Assembly: GCA_003599575.1 (NCBI GenBank)
Contig: QZKV01000002.1
Coordinates: 1-45,360, forward strand
Source: Desulfobacteraceae bacterium
GTDB lineage: Bacteria; Desulfobacterota; Desulfobacteria; Desulfobacterales; Desulfosarcinaceae
Reading direction: 5' to 3'
Length of the DNA: 45,360 nucleotides
Part shown: positions 23,379 through 33,163 of the stretch, one piece after another
Layout of the letters: each line of letters starts with the position of its first letter
Numbering within the stretch: position 1 is the first letter of the stretch
Program-made: the position numbers and the translations under genes
Notes under the pieces: model-generated
Databases searched by the model: none
The model's input: only the letters and a program-made list of their open reading frames with translations
What the model was told of the DNA's origin: nothing

Positions 23379-26243
23379 ATGTCGGAAACCCCCGAACAAA
23401 AAGCTCGCCGTGAGATTGACAGTAACCTGAAGGCTGCCGGCTGGTTGGTGCAGGATAGGGCTGACCTGGACTTGTCAGCCGGTCGTGGCATCGCTGTGCG
23501 CGAATTTCCGATGAAGTCCGGTTTTGGCTTTGCAGACTACCTGCTCTACCTGGACCGGAAAGCAATCGGCGCGGTTGAAGCCAAAGCCGAAGGCACACTT
23601 TCAGGCGTGGAAGCACAGTCGGCGAAATACTCTGCCGGTTTGCCCGACAATCTTCCTGCCCATCGCCGTCCCCTTCCTTTCCTTTTCGAGTCGAATGGCG
23701 CAAAAACCTGCTATACTAACGGTCTTGATCCCCTGCCACGCAGCCGCGAAATCTTCAACTTTCCTCAACCGCAAACCTTAGCAGACCTGATTGAACAGCC
23801 CCACCAGCTTCGCACCCTTCTCAGAGAAATGCCTGAGCTAAATGAAATCGGTCTTTGGAAAGTACAGGAACGGGCGATTCTAAATCTTGAAAAATCCTTC
23901 TTCGAGGCTCGGCCCCGAGGACTCATTCAAATGGCTACCGGATCGGGGAAAACCTTCCTGGCAGTCAGTTCATGCTACCGTCTTCTCAGATATGCCAAAG
24001 CCCGCCGAATTCTATTCCTGGTGGACCGCACTGGGCTTGGCAAGCAAGCTGAAGGGGAATTCCGTGATTTCACCGTACCGATGGATGGCCGCAAATTCGA
24101 TGAACACTATCCCTTGCAGCGACTTCAGACCAATTCTATAAATACCGCATCAAAGGTTGTCATCACCACGATTCAGCGGTTATACTCAATGCTGAAGGGC
24201 GAGCCTGAATTTGATCCGGGCAATGAAGAAGGCTCAGGCTTCGATACCGCCAAAACTTGGAATGGCCCTCCGCCTGATGTCGCGTATAATGCCGCGATAC
24301 CGCCTGAGTTTTTCGATTTCATCATTGTGGACGAATGCCATCGCTCCATCTACGACCTCTGGAGCCAGGTTCTTCTATATTTCGACGCCTTTCTCATAGG
24401 ACTTACAGCCACTCCTTACAAACGCACCATTGGTTTCTTCAAGCAGAATTTGGTGATGGAGTACGGTCACGCTGAGGCCGTTGCGGATGGCGTTAATGTG
24501 GACTTTGACGTGTATTTGATTAGGACGAAAATTACTGAGGGGGGATCGAACCTTCCATCTGGCATTTACGTTGAAAAACGGCATAAGTTAACACGCGCCG
24601 AGAGGCTGGAGCAGCTTGAGGACGATCTTACGTATACAGCCAACCAGCTTGATCGCGAAGTGGTGTCCGAGAGTCAGATCCGAACTGTCATCCAGCAATT
24701 CAGAGATAAAGTGCTCCCAGAGGCATTCCCAGACCGCAAGGAAGTCCCAAAGACACTTATCTTTGCAAAAGATGACTCCCACGCGGATGATATTGTCAGA
24801 ATTGTGCGCGAAGAGTTTGGTCAGGGCAATGACTTCTGCCAAAAGATCACCTATCGAACAGGCTTTACCCGAGTCAACAAAAAGGTTATCAATCCAGACG
24901 GGACGGAATCGGAGATCACCGAGTGGGTGAAGACCTCTTCACTTACTCCGGATGAGATCCTGGCAAACTTCCGCACCAGCTACTTCCCCAGGATTGCCGT
25001 CACGGTAGATATGATTTCGACGGGGACAGATGTCAAAGCCATTGAATGCGTGATGTTCCTGCGCAACGTGAAATCTGCCGGGCTATTTGAGCAGATGAAA
25101 GGGCGCGGCGTTCGTGTGATTCACACTGATAAACTGCGTGAAGTTACACCCAGCGCAGCGGCGAAGGAACGTTTCATCGTCGTAGATGCCGTTGGCGTAT
25201 GCGAGCAGGACAAAACCGAATCCCAGACACTGAACCGGCAACCTACCGTTCCGCTCGAGAAGCTGCTTGAGTACGTGGCACAAGGCGGCACTGACTCCGA
25301 TGCGTTAACTACACTGGCTGGACGCCTGGCGCGGCTTCAACGTGATTTCTCACCTGAGCAACTGGCCGAGCTGAAAGAGCTCGCGGAAGGCAAATCACTC
25401 TCGGACTTGGCTCACAATCTATTAAATGCCTGCGACCCGGATAAGCAGCTTGAAGCGGCCAAGGAAGAATTCTCCACGCTTCAACCAACCGAGGTGCAGG
25501 TTGCCGAAGCGACAGAACGACTCACGGACATAGCGGTAAGGCCTTTTTTCAAACCTGCGCTGCGGCGGCGCATCCTGGAAATAAAGACTCAGAATGAACA
25601 GACGATGGACCGGCATAGTATTGATGAAGTGCTTTATGCCGGATTTGATGCGGCCGCTGTTGAGAAAGCGCAGGCAAAGGTGCAGGACTTTCGGGCTTGG
25701 ATGGAGCAACATCGCGAGGAGCTCACTGCACTCCAGGTTATTTATAGCGGTACCAAGCCTCTGAATATCTCTTTGAAAGACCTTCGTCAACTGCGGGAGG
25801 CCTTGCTTGGTCCACCTCTGGCAGTATCGCCTAAGCAGCTATGGCGTGCCTTCCAAGCCGTCGATGGCGGGAATGTAGCAGTAGCGGTTACCGATAATTC
25901 AGCAGTAAAGGTGCGTGGCGGCGAACACTTGGCAGACCTGGTAACACTTGTCCGCCATGCCCTGACACCAGACGAGAATCTTGTTCCCTATGCAGATAAT
26001 GTACGTCAGCGGTACGCCGCATGGCGACAGGATATGGGACAGCAAGGCCGGCACTTCACTCCAGAGCAGAGTGAGTGGCTGGATCGCATGGCTGAACACA
26101 TTGCCACCAGCCTATTTATCGAAGCTGGGGATTTTGAAGATGGATGGTTCGGGCAGCAAGGGAGTCTGGGTAAGGCATCGGCACTCTTCGGCTTAGAATT
26201 GCCAAAGCTAATTGAAGAAATGAATAAAAGGTTGGCCGCATGA
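23379..26243 (+). CDS. hsdR: Type I restriction enzyme, HsdR subunit (EcoEI-like)
   Basis: This is the motor and nuclease subunit of a type I restriction-modification complex. It translocates unmethylated DNA with ATP and cuts at a distance. The 954 residues show an N-terminal PD-(D/E)XK nuclease (D53, E67 and K69 in GAVEAKAE), then a superfamily 2 helicase motor with Walker A ATGSGKT at 186-192, DECH at 318-321, TATP at 343-346 and later motifs around 540-580 (STGTD, then QMKGRGVR). The C-terminal third is helical and EcoEI R-like. All key residues are present, so it looks functional. The stop overlaps the hsdS start (ATGA at 26240). Base composition is more balanced than in the phage late genes, consistent with cargo. 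Confidence 0.93.
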   Translation: MSETPEQKARREIDSNLKAAGWLVQDRADLDLSAGRGIAVREFPMKSGFGFADYLLYLDRKAIGAVEAKAEGTLSGVEAQSAKYSAGLPDNLPAHRRPLPFLFESNGAKTCYTNGLDPLPRSREIFNFPQPQTLADLIEQPHQLRTLLREMPELNEIGLWKVQERAILNLEKSFFEARPRGLIQMATGSGKTFLAVSSCYRLLRYAKARRILFLVDRTGLGKQAEGEFRDFTVPMDGRKFDEHYPLQRLQTNSINTASKVVITTIQRLYSMLKGEPEFDPGNEEGSGFDTAKTWNGPPPDVAYNAAIPPEFFDFIIVDECHRSIYDLWSQVLLYFDAFLIGLTATPYKRTIGFFKQNLVMEYGHAEAVADGVNVDFDVYLIRTKITEGGSNLPSGIYVEKRHKLTRAERLEQLEDDLTYTANQLDREVVSESQIRTVIQQFRDKVLPEAFPDRKEVPKTLIFAKDDSHADDIVRIVREEFGQGNDFCQKITYRTGFTRVNKKVINPDGTESEITEWVKTSSLTPDEILANFRTSYFPRIAVTVDMISTGTDVKAIECVMFLRNVKSAGLFEQMKGRGVRVIHTDKLREVTPSAAAKERFIVVDAVGVCEQDKTESQTLNRQPTVPLEKLLEYVAQGGTDSDALTTLAGRLARLQRDFSPEQLAELKELAEGKSLSDLAHNLLNACDPDKQLEAAKEEFSTLQPTEVQVAEATERLTDIAVRPFFKPALRRRILEIKTQNEQTMDRHSIDEVLYAGFDAAAVEKAQAKVQDFRAWMEQHREELTALQVIYSGTKPLNISLKDLRQLREALLGPPLAVSPKQLWRAFQAVDGGNVAVAVTDNSAVKVRGGEHLADLVTLVRHALTPDENLVPYADNVRQRYAAWRQDMGQQGRHFTPEQSEWLDRMAEHIATSLFIEAGDFEDGWFGQQGSLGKASALFGLELPKLIEEMNKRLAA

Positions 26244-27841
26244 GAGAGAAATTAAATTTTGAACATTATCCACTCCCAAGTGAAGCAGTAGCAGATGGTT
26301 GGGATTTAGTATGCTTGAGGGACATTGCAAAGCTAATTGCTTCAGGATTTGCCAGTGGACAGCATAATGATCAAGGTATAGGTGTTCCACATATACGGCC
26401 AATGAATATCAATCGTGATGGCAATCTTGATCTTACAACACTCAAATACGTTGAAGGTAATGTCCCACGCGAACTCTCTGAAGGCGACGTTTTGTTTAAT
26501 AACACCAACAGCCCTGACCTTATAGGAAAATCGACTTCAATTCAAACAAATGTAAGACTTGGATATTCTAACCATATGACGCGTCTTCGGCTCGAAGATG
26601 GATTACATCCCCAATTCTTTGCCCGACAATTACATTTTTTATGGATGTGTGGATATTTTCGTCATCGCTGTACAAATCACGTGAACCAAGCAAGCATCTC
26701 GACCGATCCACTTGCAGACACGGTGCCTATTCACATCCCGCCAAGTGCTGAGCAGACAAGGATCATTGAAACACTGGATGAACTTACAACTGATCTCGAT
26801 GCTGGTGTAGCGGCTTTACAAAGGGTGCAAGCCAGACTTAAAATTTACCGGGCGGCAGTCTTAAAAGCAGCGGTAGATGGGAGTCTGACTGAAGACTGGC
26901 GACAGCAGCATCCCCACGTGGAGCCTGCCTCTGAACTGCTGAAAAGAATCCTGGTTGAACGCCGCAAGCGATGGGAAGAAGAGCAACTTCAAAAATTTAC
27001 CAGGACAGGGAAAAATCCACCGAAGAATTGGCAGTCAAGATACAAGGAGCCAAAAGATCCTGACTTCTCGTGTATATGGGATACTCCCGAATCTTGGACG
27101 TGGGTAGGAGTCGAGGCGCTTGCAGTTGGTACATCCAATGCAATAAAGGCGGGACCCTTCGGCAGCTCACTCAAGAAGGAGCATTATGTAGCTGATGGTT
27201 ATAAGATATATGGGCAGGAGCAAGTAATTCGCAACGACCCACATTTCGGCGATTACTACATAAGCTCAGAGCATTATCAGAGACTTGCAAGTTGCTCTGT
27301 TAAAGCGGGTGATCTTCTTATCAGTCTTGTTGGTACGACTGGAAAAGTACTCATCCTTCCTACCAATCTTGAGCCCGGAATCATCAACCCACGATTGATC
27401 AAAATCAGTGTAAATCCTGAGTTTGTCTATGGAAAATATCTAAAGCTATTTATTGAGAGTCCACAAGCGCGAGCATTTATTAAAGAAAAGGCTCATGGCG
27501 AGACAATGGATGTGCTAAACATGACCATTTTGAAGCAATTTCCATTGCCCTTGCCACCTTTTGAAGAGCAATTAGCAATAATCGAGACAGTTGAAGATCA
27601 ACTATCGATTATCGACCATATAGCCGCCGATGTCAATCAGAAACTAAAAGAAACATTCACCTTACGCCAAGCCATCCTCCAAAAAGCCTTTACAGGCCAA
27701 CTTGTGTCCCAAGATCCGGACGACGAACCGGCTTCAGAGCTACTGAAACGTATCGCGACCGAGCGCGAAGCGTGCTTACGCGCTAAAGGCAACCATAAGA
27801 CTGAAAGAATCACTAAAAGGCGAACTCGAAGAAAGAGTTAG
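26240..27841 (+). CDS. hsdS: Type I restriction-modification specificity subunit HsdS
   Basis: HsdS recognises the bipartite DNA target for the complex. Its 533 residues contain two target-recognition domains. The first is at about 20-165 (VGVPHIRP... region near 49-56). The second is at about 285-435 (AIKAGPFGSSLKKEHYV near 305, then AGDLLISLVGTTGKV). Each is followed by a conserved helical spacer with PPSAEQTRIIETLDEL and PPFEEQLAIIETVEDQ, respectively. The protein is intact and longer than average because of extended spacers and a basic tail. It is coupled to hsdR by ATGA, and hsdM follows after 15 bases. The R-S-M gene order is less common than orders with M next to S in the first positions. 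Confidence 0.92.
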   Translation: MREKLNFEHYPLPSEAVADGWDLVCLRDIAKLIASGFASGQHNDQGIGVPHIRPMNINRDGNLDLTTLKYVEGNVPRELSEGDVLFNNTNSPDLIGKSTSIQTNVRLGYSNHMTRLRLEDGLHPQFFARQLHFLWMCGYFRHRCTNHVNQASISTDPLADTVPIHIPPSAEQTRIIETLDELTTDLDAGVAALQRVQARLKIYRAAVLKAAVDGSLTEDWRQQHPHVEPASELLKRILVERRKRWEEEQLQKFTRTGKNPPKNWQSRYKEPKDPDFSCIWDTPESWTWVGVEALAVGTSNAIKAGPFGSSLKKEHYVADGYKIYGQEQVIRNDPHFGDYYISSEHYQRLASCSVKAGDLLISLVGTTGKVLILPTNLEPGIINPRLIKISVNPEFVYGKYLKLFIESPQARAFIKEKAHGETMDVLNMTILKQFPLPLPPFEEQLAIIETVEDQLSIIDHIAADVNQKLKETFTLRQAILQKAFTGQLVSQDPDDEPASELLKRIATEREACLRAKGNHKTERITKRRTRRKS

Positions 27842-27856
27842 CAGGACCACTCCTTC

Positions 27857-29371
27857 ATGGAAACTTCACAGATTGGCAACAGGGCATGGAGCTTCGCCCA
27901 GGTCCTTCGTGACGATGGGTTAAGCTACGCCCAATATATCGAACAACTCACGATGCTGCTCTTCCTGAAAATGGCAGATCAGCTTACGGAGTCTCCTTAT
28001 AACCGTCCAGCGATCATCCCTTCCGAACTGGATTGGAAATCTCTTCGCAAGCTGGATGGTGTAGACCTGGAGAATCATTATCGGCACATCCTGGAAGAGC
28101 TGGGGAAGAAGGATGGGATGCTGGGCGTAATTTATCGCCGTGCACGTTGTGAGATCAGCAATCCGGCGATGTTGAAGCAGCTCATCGTGAATTTGATTGA
28201 TAAAGAGAATTGGCTCAGCTTATCAGTGGATGTCAAGGGGACCATTTACGAGGAGTTGCTGGCGCGTTCTGCAGCGGAATCTACCAAGGGAGCCGGACAG
28301 TACTTCACGACCCGAGCCGTGATACAAGCCATTATTGATGTAATGAGACCCCAACCTTCGGATCGCATATGCGATCCGGCCGCAGGTACCGGCGGATTCC
28401 TAACCAGAGCATATCAATTTGTGCTTGATAATTATGAACGTGATCTTGACAGGGATGAAAAGAAAGCTGTCAAGGAAGACCTTGTTGAAGCGATGGAGCT
28501 GACACCTTTGGCAGGCCGCTTGTGCGCCATGAACCTATACCTTCATGGGATTGGTGGCGATAAGGTGGTGGTACAAGCTGGGCATGACAGTCTGGCGGCT
28601 ACCTGGAGTAAAGAATATTCAATGGTGTTAACCAATCCCCCATTTGGGAAAAAGAGTAGCCTGACGTTTGTGAACGAAGAAGGCGATGCTAAACAGGAAG
28701 ACCGGGTTATTGTGCGCGAAGACTTCTGGACCAGTACCAGCAACAAGCAGATGAACTTCGTGCAGCATATCTATACCTTACTCAAAATCGGCGGCAGAGC
28801 CGCAGTCGTTGTGCCGGACAATGTACTCTTCGAGGGTGGTGCAGGTGAGACCATACGCCGCAATCTGCTTCAGAAGTGTAACGTTCACACTTTACTCCGC
28901 CTCCCGACAGGAATCTGGTACAAACCAGGTGTCAAGGCCAATGTGCTTTTCTTCGAGAAGCGCGAAGGCCGGCCAGAGCCTTGGACAACCAAGCTCTGGG
29001 TTTATGATCTGCGCACAAACAAGCATTTTACGTTGAAGCAGGACCCGATCAAGCGGGAAGACTTCGATGAGTTCGTGGCCTGCTACAGCGCAGGCAACAT
29101 CTATGAGCGAAAGGAAACCTGGAGCGAGGAAAATCCAGACGGCCGCTGGCGCTGCTACGACTACGAAGAGATCCTGAAGCGCGACAAGCTCAGTCTCGAT
29201 CTATTCTGGATCAAGGACCAGAGCCTGACCGACACCGATTCCCTTCCACACCCGAGCATCCTGGCCCAGGAGATCGCGGATGATCTGGAAACGGCGCTGG
29301 AGCAGTTTACGAAGATAGCGGCGAGATTAAATATTACACACGCTCTTCCCGAGCAAGGCAGAGAACAATGA
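27857..29371 (+). CDS. hsdM: Type I restriction-modification methyltransferase HsdM
   Basis: HsdM methylates adenine N6 at the HsdS target and is needed for both modification and restriction. The 504 residues have the N-terminal helical HsdM domain (1-120). The methyltransferase domain follows, with QYFTTRAV at 148-155, the SAM-binding motif DPAAGTGG at 173-180, and the catalytic NPPFG at 260-264. The C-terminal helical part contacts HsdS. All motifs are intact. The stop codon overlaps the start of the FAD oxidoreductase gene (ATGA at 29368), which directly links the restriction system to the four following genes. Confidence 0.94.
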   Translation: METSQIGNRAWSFAQVLRDDGLSYAQYIEQLTMLLFLKMADQLTESPYNRPAIIPSELDWKSLRKLDGVDLENHYRHILEELGKKDGMLGVIYRRARCEISNPAMLKQLIVNLIDKENWLSLSVDVKGTIYEELLARSAAESTKGAGQYFTTRAVIQAIIDVMRPQPSDRICDPAAGTGGFLTRAYQFVLDNYERDLDRDEKKAVKEDLVEAMELTPLAGRLCAMNLYLHGIGGDKVVVQAGHDSLAATWSKEYSMVLTNPPFGKKSSLTFVNEEGDAKQEDRVIVREDFWTSTSNKQMNFVQHIYTLLKIGGRAAVVVPDNVLFEGGAGETIRRNLLQKCNVHTLLRLPTGIWYKPGVKANVLFFEKREGRPEPWTTKLWVYDLRTNKHFTLKQDPIKREDFDEFVACYSAGNIYERKETWSEENPDGRWRCYDYEEILKRDKLSLDLFWIKDQSLTDTDSLPHPSILAQEIADDLETALEQFTKIAARLNITHALPEQGREQ

Positions 29372-30585
29372 AAAGCTCTACAGGTACGTCCGCTGGGATA
29401 TCCGTTGCAATTATTGGTGGAGGTTTAGCAGGTATTCTCTGCGCGATTAGGCTCGCACGATCAAAAGTTCATTGCCTACTTATTGATCACTCGCTGCCAA
29501 ATGCGGAGGGAATGCTGGGGGGATTCGCCAGATTCTCCGGATCAAAATTTTCAGTTCCACCTGCGGGGTTAGGTTTAACAAAATTATCTGGATCAATCGA
29601 TAAATTAAGGGAAATATCAGATGAAATTCTCGGTATAATGGGCATTACAGGCCAGGCACTTCCACTGGTTACTCGAATGGAAGCTGTTCCTATCTCGGGC
29701 TCTTTGGTTCATCGCCCGTACGACTGTATTGTTCTTTCTGAGCAAGAGATGTGCGATCTGCTTAATCGTATAACAACCTTCTCGGTATCAGTAGCGATCA
29801 GCCGATCTTTATGTACCAAAATATCACAAGACGGGCGTCTCTGGAATTTAGTGCTACGTGAGAGCGATGGCACTTTAAAGCAGATTCAGGTAGAAACTGT
29901 TTTCTTTGCGGGTGGAAGAAACGGCGCTAAAGTGCTGTTGGACACTGGATTAGCTCCGATGAATGGGAAGGGCATTGATCTTGGGATACGGATTGAATTT
30001 CCCGACTGGAAGTCCATCGAGCCACTAAAGACCTTAGGACAGGATGCAAAGATACTCTTTGAAAATTGTCGTACTTTTTGTGTAAATTGTCCAGGCGAAA
30101 TATATTGGCATGCGTATGAGGATATTGAGATAGCGGGTGGTATATCAACAGCCGATTCTAAGAGCCTATCTGCGAATTTTGGATTGCTATACCGACTCTA
30201 TAGCAAGGAAGGGCAATTAGACAAAATAAGACAATCCATCCGAGACGCACAAACTTCGGGTGTTTACAGACGGACTTATAATATTATTGGCAAGGACTTG
30301 GGCAAAGCATATCCAGCGATAGAACGGTTGTACGGTGGAAATGTAGCAGAGATGCTCAGCAAATTCAAAATTGAGCTTGCAGAGAGTGGTCTTATCAGAT
30401 GCGAAGCTCTACACTTAGCCCATTTGCCTCTCTTAGACTGGCATTGGCCTGTCTTTGGGGCAGGTAGCAGCTTTCAAACTTCACTCCCGAATCTTTTCGT
30501 AATGGGGGATGCTGCTGGCTATGCGAGAGGTCTATTACAGGCAGCAGTGTCCGGCTGGTTAGCAGCGGAGGAGTATCTCAGATGA
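29368..30585 (+). CDS. FAD-dependent oxidoreductase of the cargo module
   Basis: This 405-residue flavoprotein has an N-terminal dinucleotide-binding motif IIGGGLAGILCA (GGGLAG at 17-22) and the matching C-terminal FAD contact LFVMGDAAGYARG (MGDAAG at 379-384) followed by a helix, as in succinate-dehydrogenase-like and COG2509-type dehydrogenases. An AGG motif in VFFAGGRNGA lies mid-protein. The substrate is unknown, and several Cys are present (FCVNCPG). It is translationally coupled to hsdM upstream and to the HD gene downstream (both ATGA) and is AT-rich compared with phage genes. An oxidoreductase locked into a restriction operon is unusual; it may modify a nucleotide or act as a redox sensor, which is inference. 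Confidence 0.75.
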   Translation: MKSSTGTSAGISVAIIGGGLAGILCAIRLARSKVHCLLIDHSLPNAEGMLGGFARFSGSKFSVPPAGLGLTKLSGSIDKLREISDEILGIMGITGQALPLVTRMEAVPISGSLVHRPYDCIVLSEQEMCDLLNRITTFSVSVAISRSLCTKISQDGRLWNLVLRESDGTLKQIQVETVFFAGGRNGAKVLLDTGLAPMNGKGIDLGIRIEFPDWKSIEPLKTLGQDAKILFENCRTFCVNCPGEIYWHAYEDIEIAGGISTADSKSLSANFGLLYRLYSKEGQLDKIRQSIRDAQTSGVYRRTYNIIGKDLGKAYPAIERLYGGNVAEMLSKFKIELAESGLIRCEALHLAHLPLLDWHWPVFGAGSSFQTSLPNLFVMGDAAGYARGLLQAAVSGWLAAEEYLR

Positions 30586-31907
30586 ATATACAAAAATATA
30601 GAGTTTGGGACCCATTATACGGACTGATGGATTTCTCTCCGTTAGAGGCACAGTTCATCTTTTCGCCTGAAGTCCAACGGTTAAGGCATGTTCGTCTTTG
30701 TAACATTGATTCACTACTTCTGCCAGGAGCCGCCAATGTATCTCGTTTCGAGCATGCGTTGGGAGTACTTCGTTTAGCAAATGAGTGGTTATCTGTACAC
30801 CATATCCATTCTGATAAAGCGAATGACCTGCGTATTGCTGCCATAGTCCATGATATCCAATCTGGTCCCTTCGGTCATTCAATACAGTATATTCTCGAAG
30901 ATAATAAGCTTGGCGCAGATTTTGGTCATGAGGACCTGGCAGAGGCTCAGGCACATAGTTATCATCAAGATATACCAGCCAATGAATCATATGTAGGGGT
31001 AAAATTTCGAGTCAGAGCGATGTGTGGTGAGCGCTGGCCTATAATATCAGATATGATCAAAGGCGAAAGTCAATTAGGGTCATTGATTTCAGGCACTTTA
31101 GATTTAGACAATCTGGATAATGTTATCAGGCTGGCTTTTCATACTGGCCTTTGTAGTAGAATTGAGGCAGAGCAAGCCATTGAGCTAGCAAAAGTAATTG
31201 CGCCAACGCCCCAGGGAATTGCTATTCCATCTCAGAAGGTATACCTTATCGAGCAATGGCAGAAGGTACGAAAAAATCTTTATGAATTCTTACTCTATGA
31301 TTGGGCTGAATTCTCAGCGAAGGCGATGCTTACCAGAGCTTTTGAAGATGCAGTAGGCCAAAAATTCGTTGGGACTGATAACTGGCGGATGACTGATGAT
31401 GAATTAATCCAATACTTCTTAGATAAAGCGATAGGCGAAACACAAAGTGTTAAAGAAATGGTGCGACGCCTGCGCTTAGGAGAATTATATACACCGATCC
31501 TGATCGGTTCATCCGCAGCGGTTGAAAATTACAAGGTGCTGAACCAAATCAAGACTAAGCGAAATATTGAGAAAGAAATTCTAAGATCCGTCTACAAGGG
31601 ACGTGGGGGTACACAAGTACTTATTCACTTCATCCTCGATATCAATAAGATCGAACGTGCTGTGGAAGTCACGCTAAAGGACACGTTAAAACAAATAGAA
31701 GTCGGGCAGAATTCAAGGTCTCTTTTAATAGGTGTATTTACATCAGCGGCACCTACACCAAGGGAACGTGAAATGCTACAGGTAAAAGCTTTGCAAGTGC
31801 TTGCGAATAGTGGATGTCCAGAGATTCGTTTTATACCAGATCCTCTGGCAAAACCGAAAACCCCTGATAATCAAATGAAACTTTTCAATGGACCCGAAAC
31901 TACTTAG
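30582..31907 (+). CDS. HD-domain phosphohydrolase, SAMHD1/dGTPase-like
   Basis: This 441-residue protein has the metal-binding signature of the SAMHD1/dGTPase branch of HD hydrolases: SRFEHALGV with H58, AAIVHDIQSGPFGHS with H90-D91 and H99, and the later Asp in LDLDNLDNVIRLAFHTG (D174/D176). In SAMHD1 these positions bind the catalytic metal and the enzyme strips triphosphate from dNTPs. Here the usual GHGPF reads QSGPF and RD reads RL, so specificity may differ. It is coupled to the FAD gene by ATGA and overlaps the methyltransferase gene by 20 bases. dNTP depletion by such enzymes is an established phage-defence strategy, so a defence role is plausible, but nucleotide modification is equally possible. 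Confidence 0.8.
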   Translation: MNIQKYRVWDPLYGLMDFSPLEAQFIFSPEVQRLRHVRLCNIDSLLLPGAANVSRFEHALGVLRLANEWLSVHHIHSDKANDLRIAAIVHDIQSGPFGHSIQYILEDNKLGADFGHEDLAEAQAHSYHQDIPANESYVGVKFRVRAMCGERWPIISDMIKGESQLGSLISGTLDLDNLDNVIRLAFHTGLCSRIEAEQAIELAKVIAPTPQGIAIPSQKVYLIEQWQKVRKNLYEFLLYDWAEFSAKAMLTRAFEDAVGQKFVGTDNWRMTDDELIQYFLDKAIGETQSVKEMVRRLRLGELYTPILIGSSAAVENYKVLNQIKTKRNIEKEILRSVYKGRGGTQVLIHFILDINKIERAVEVTLKDTLKQIEVGQNSRSLLIGVFTSAAPTPREREMLQVKALQVLANSGCPEIRFIPDPLAKPKTPDNQMKLFNGPETT

Positions 31908-33159
31908 ACAATTGCAGGCCGTTGATTGGGATTTCCCGCGCTGGAACAAGGAGACAACATCAGCGATTCACTGGTATCCTGGGACATTCCCATCGCAGCT
32001 ACCGGCAGCATTGATTGAGGCTCTCTCCCAGCCAAATACCCTTGTCTTTGATCCATACGCGGGGATAGGGACTACCGGGCTGGAAGCCCTTCGTCTCGGA
32101 AGGAATTCTTGGTGCGTAGATCAAAATCCTGTAGGTGTTCTGGCTTCTTACGTAATGTCTGGATTGGTTCTATACAAAGCAATCTCATTACCCCATATGA
32201 GTCAAGATCCTCTTACAATCCTTGAAGAAGCAATTTTTGGAACCAAAAATAAAGTTGGCTTGCTGTCCTATGGCAAGAACGATGATGCAGAAATCTTCTC
32301 CAAAATATTGTCCCCGCAGCCCGATGAAATGTTATCTACAATGATGTCAAGAATGCCGACTAATTGGGAAATGCTTTGCAAATGGTATGAAAAAGATACT
32401 CTTCAACAAATAAGAACTACCGCTGAAGATCTTCAGATGTTAGTGTTGCCAGCTTTCGTGAAACTCATTGGAATGCTTATGATCTCATCGGCACTTCGAC
32501 CATCGTGCTCCCAAACAATTAGTTGGGGGCATGTAGCTGATAAAGTTCTACCCAAAACCTATGAAAAGAAGGACTTTATCGGTGTTTGTAAAAAGTGGAT
32601 CTATAGAATCCGAGCAATTCTTGCAAGGGCAACAGTGGTACCACGTGATATTAATACTTCCAGCGTATGCGCCTCGGTGTCCATGCATGATTGGCAATCA
32701 TCCGATAGGCTTATAAGACCTTCTCGAGGAAAGAGTGAACTGTTAATTACATCTCCGCCTTATGGTGGTGCGATTGATTATGTCAGAGCACAAAGACTCT
32801 CTTTATACTATTTAGGATTCAGCGAAGATGATATAACGCAGCTTGGGGAACACGAGATTGGTTCCAGACGAAAGCGGTTTAGTCCACAATCTTTGACTAT
32901 GTGGGCATCTGAATTGTCCAACTGCATTCTGGATCAGCTCAAATTCCTCACGAATGATGGCTATCTTGTAATAATTTTGCCTCACAAGGATCATGGTCGA
33001 GAAGAAGGTGCGCAAAAGTTAAACAAAGTACTTAATGATATAAATTGGCAATGTGTATTCAAAGCGGATCGATCAATCCATCAGCTTAGGACAAGGCAAA
33101 AACAGACATGGACTAGAATTAAGCGGGAAACAATTGAAATATTTGAATATGGAGGATAA
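31888..33159 (+). CDS. DNA methyltransferase, SPPY type (amino-methylase)
   Basis: This 423-residue SAM-dependent methyltransferase has motif I FDPYAGIGTTGLEAL (DPYAGIGTT at 55-63) and a catalytic motif IV ITSPPYGGAIDYVRAQR (TSPPY at 288-292). Motif I precedes IV with over 220 residues between, leaving room for a target-recognition region. The SPPY form is typical of N4-cytosine and some N6-adenine methylases. It is distinct from HsdM (NPPF). No partner restriction nuclease is visible next to it. It overlaps the HD gene by 20 bases and the next gene starts 4 bases after it, so expression is linked. It may mark DNA for the four-gene module; an RNA substrate cannot be ruled out. Confidence 0.82.
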   Translation: MDPKLLRQLQAVDWDFPRWNKETTSAIHWYPGTFPSQLPAALIEALSQPNTLVFDPYAGIGTTGLEALRLGRNSWCVDQNPVGVLASYVMSGLVLYKAISLPHMSQDPLTILEEAIFGTKNKVGLLSYGKNDDAEIFSKILSPQPDEMLSTMMSRMPTNWEMLCKWYEKDTLQQIRTTAEDLQMLVLPAFVKLIGMLMISSALRPSCSQTISWGHVADKVLPKTYEKKDFIGVCKKWIYRIRAILARATVVPRDINTSSVCASVSMHDWQSSDRLIRPSRGKSELLITSPPYGGAIDYVRAQRLSLYYLGFSEDDITQLGEHEIGSRRKRFSPQSLTMWASELSNCILDQLKFLTNDGYLVIILPHKDHGREEGAQKLNKVLNDINWQCVFKADRSIHQLRTRQKQTWTRIKRETIEIFEYGG

Positions 33160-33163
33160 TGCA

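Noticed and set aside
23379..29371. BREX or DISARM system around the methyltransferases
   Set aside because: The R, S and M subunits have complete type I signatures, and no PglZ, BrxC or DrmA-like gene is visible.
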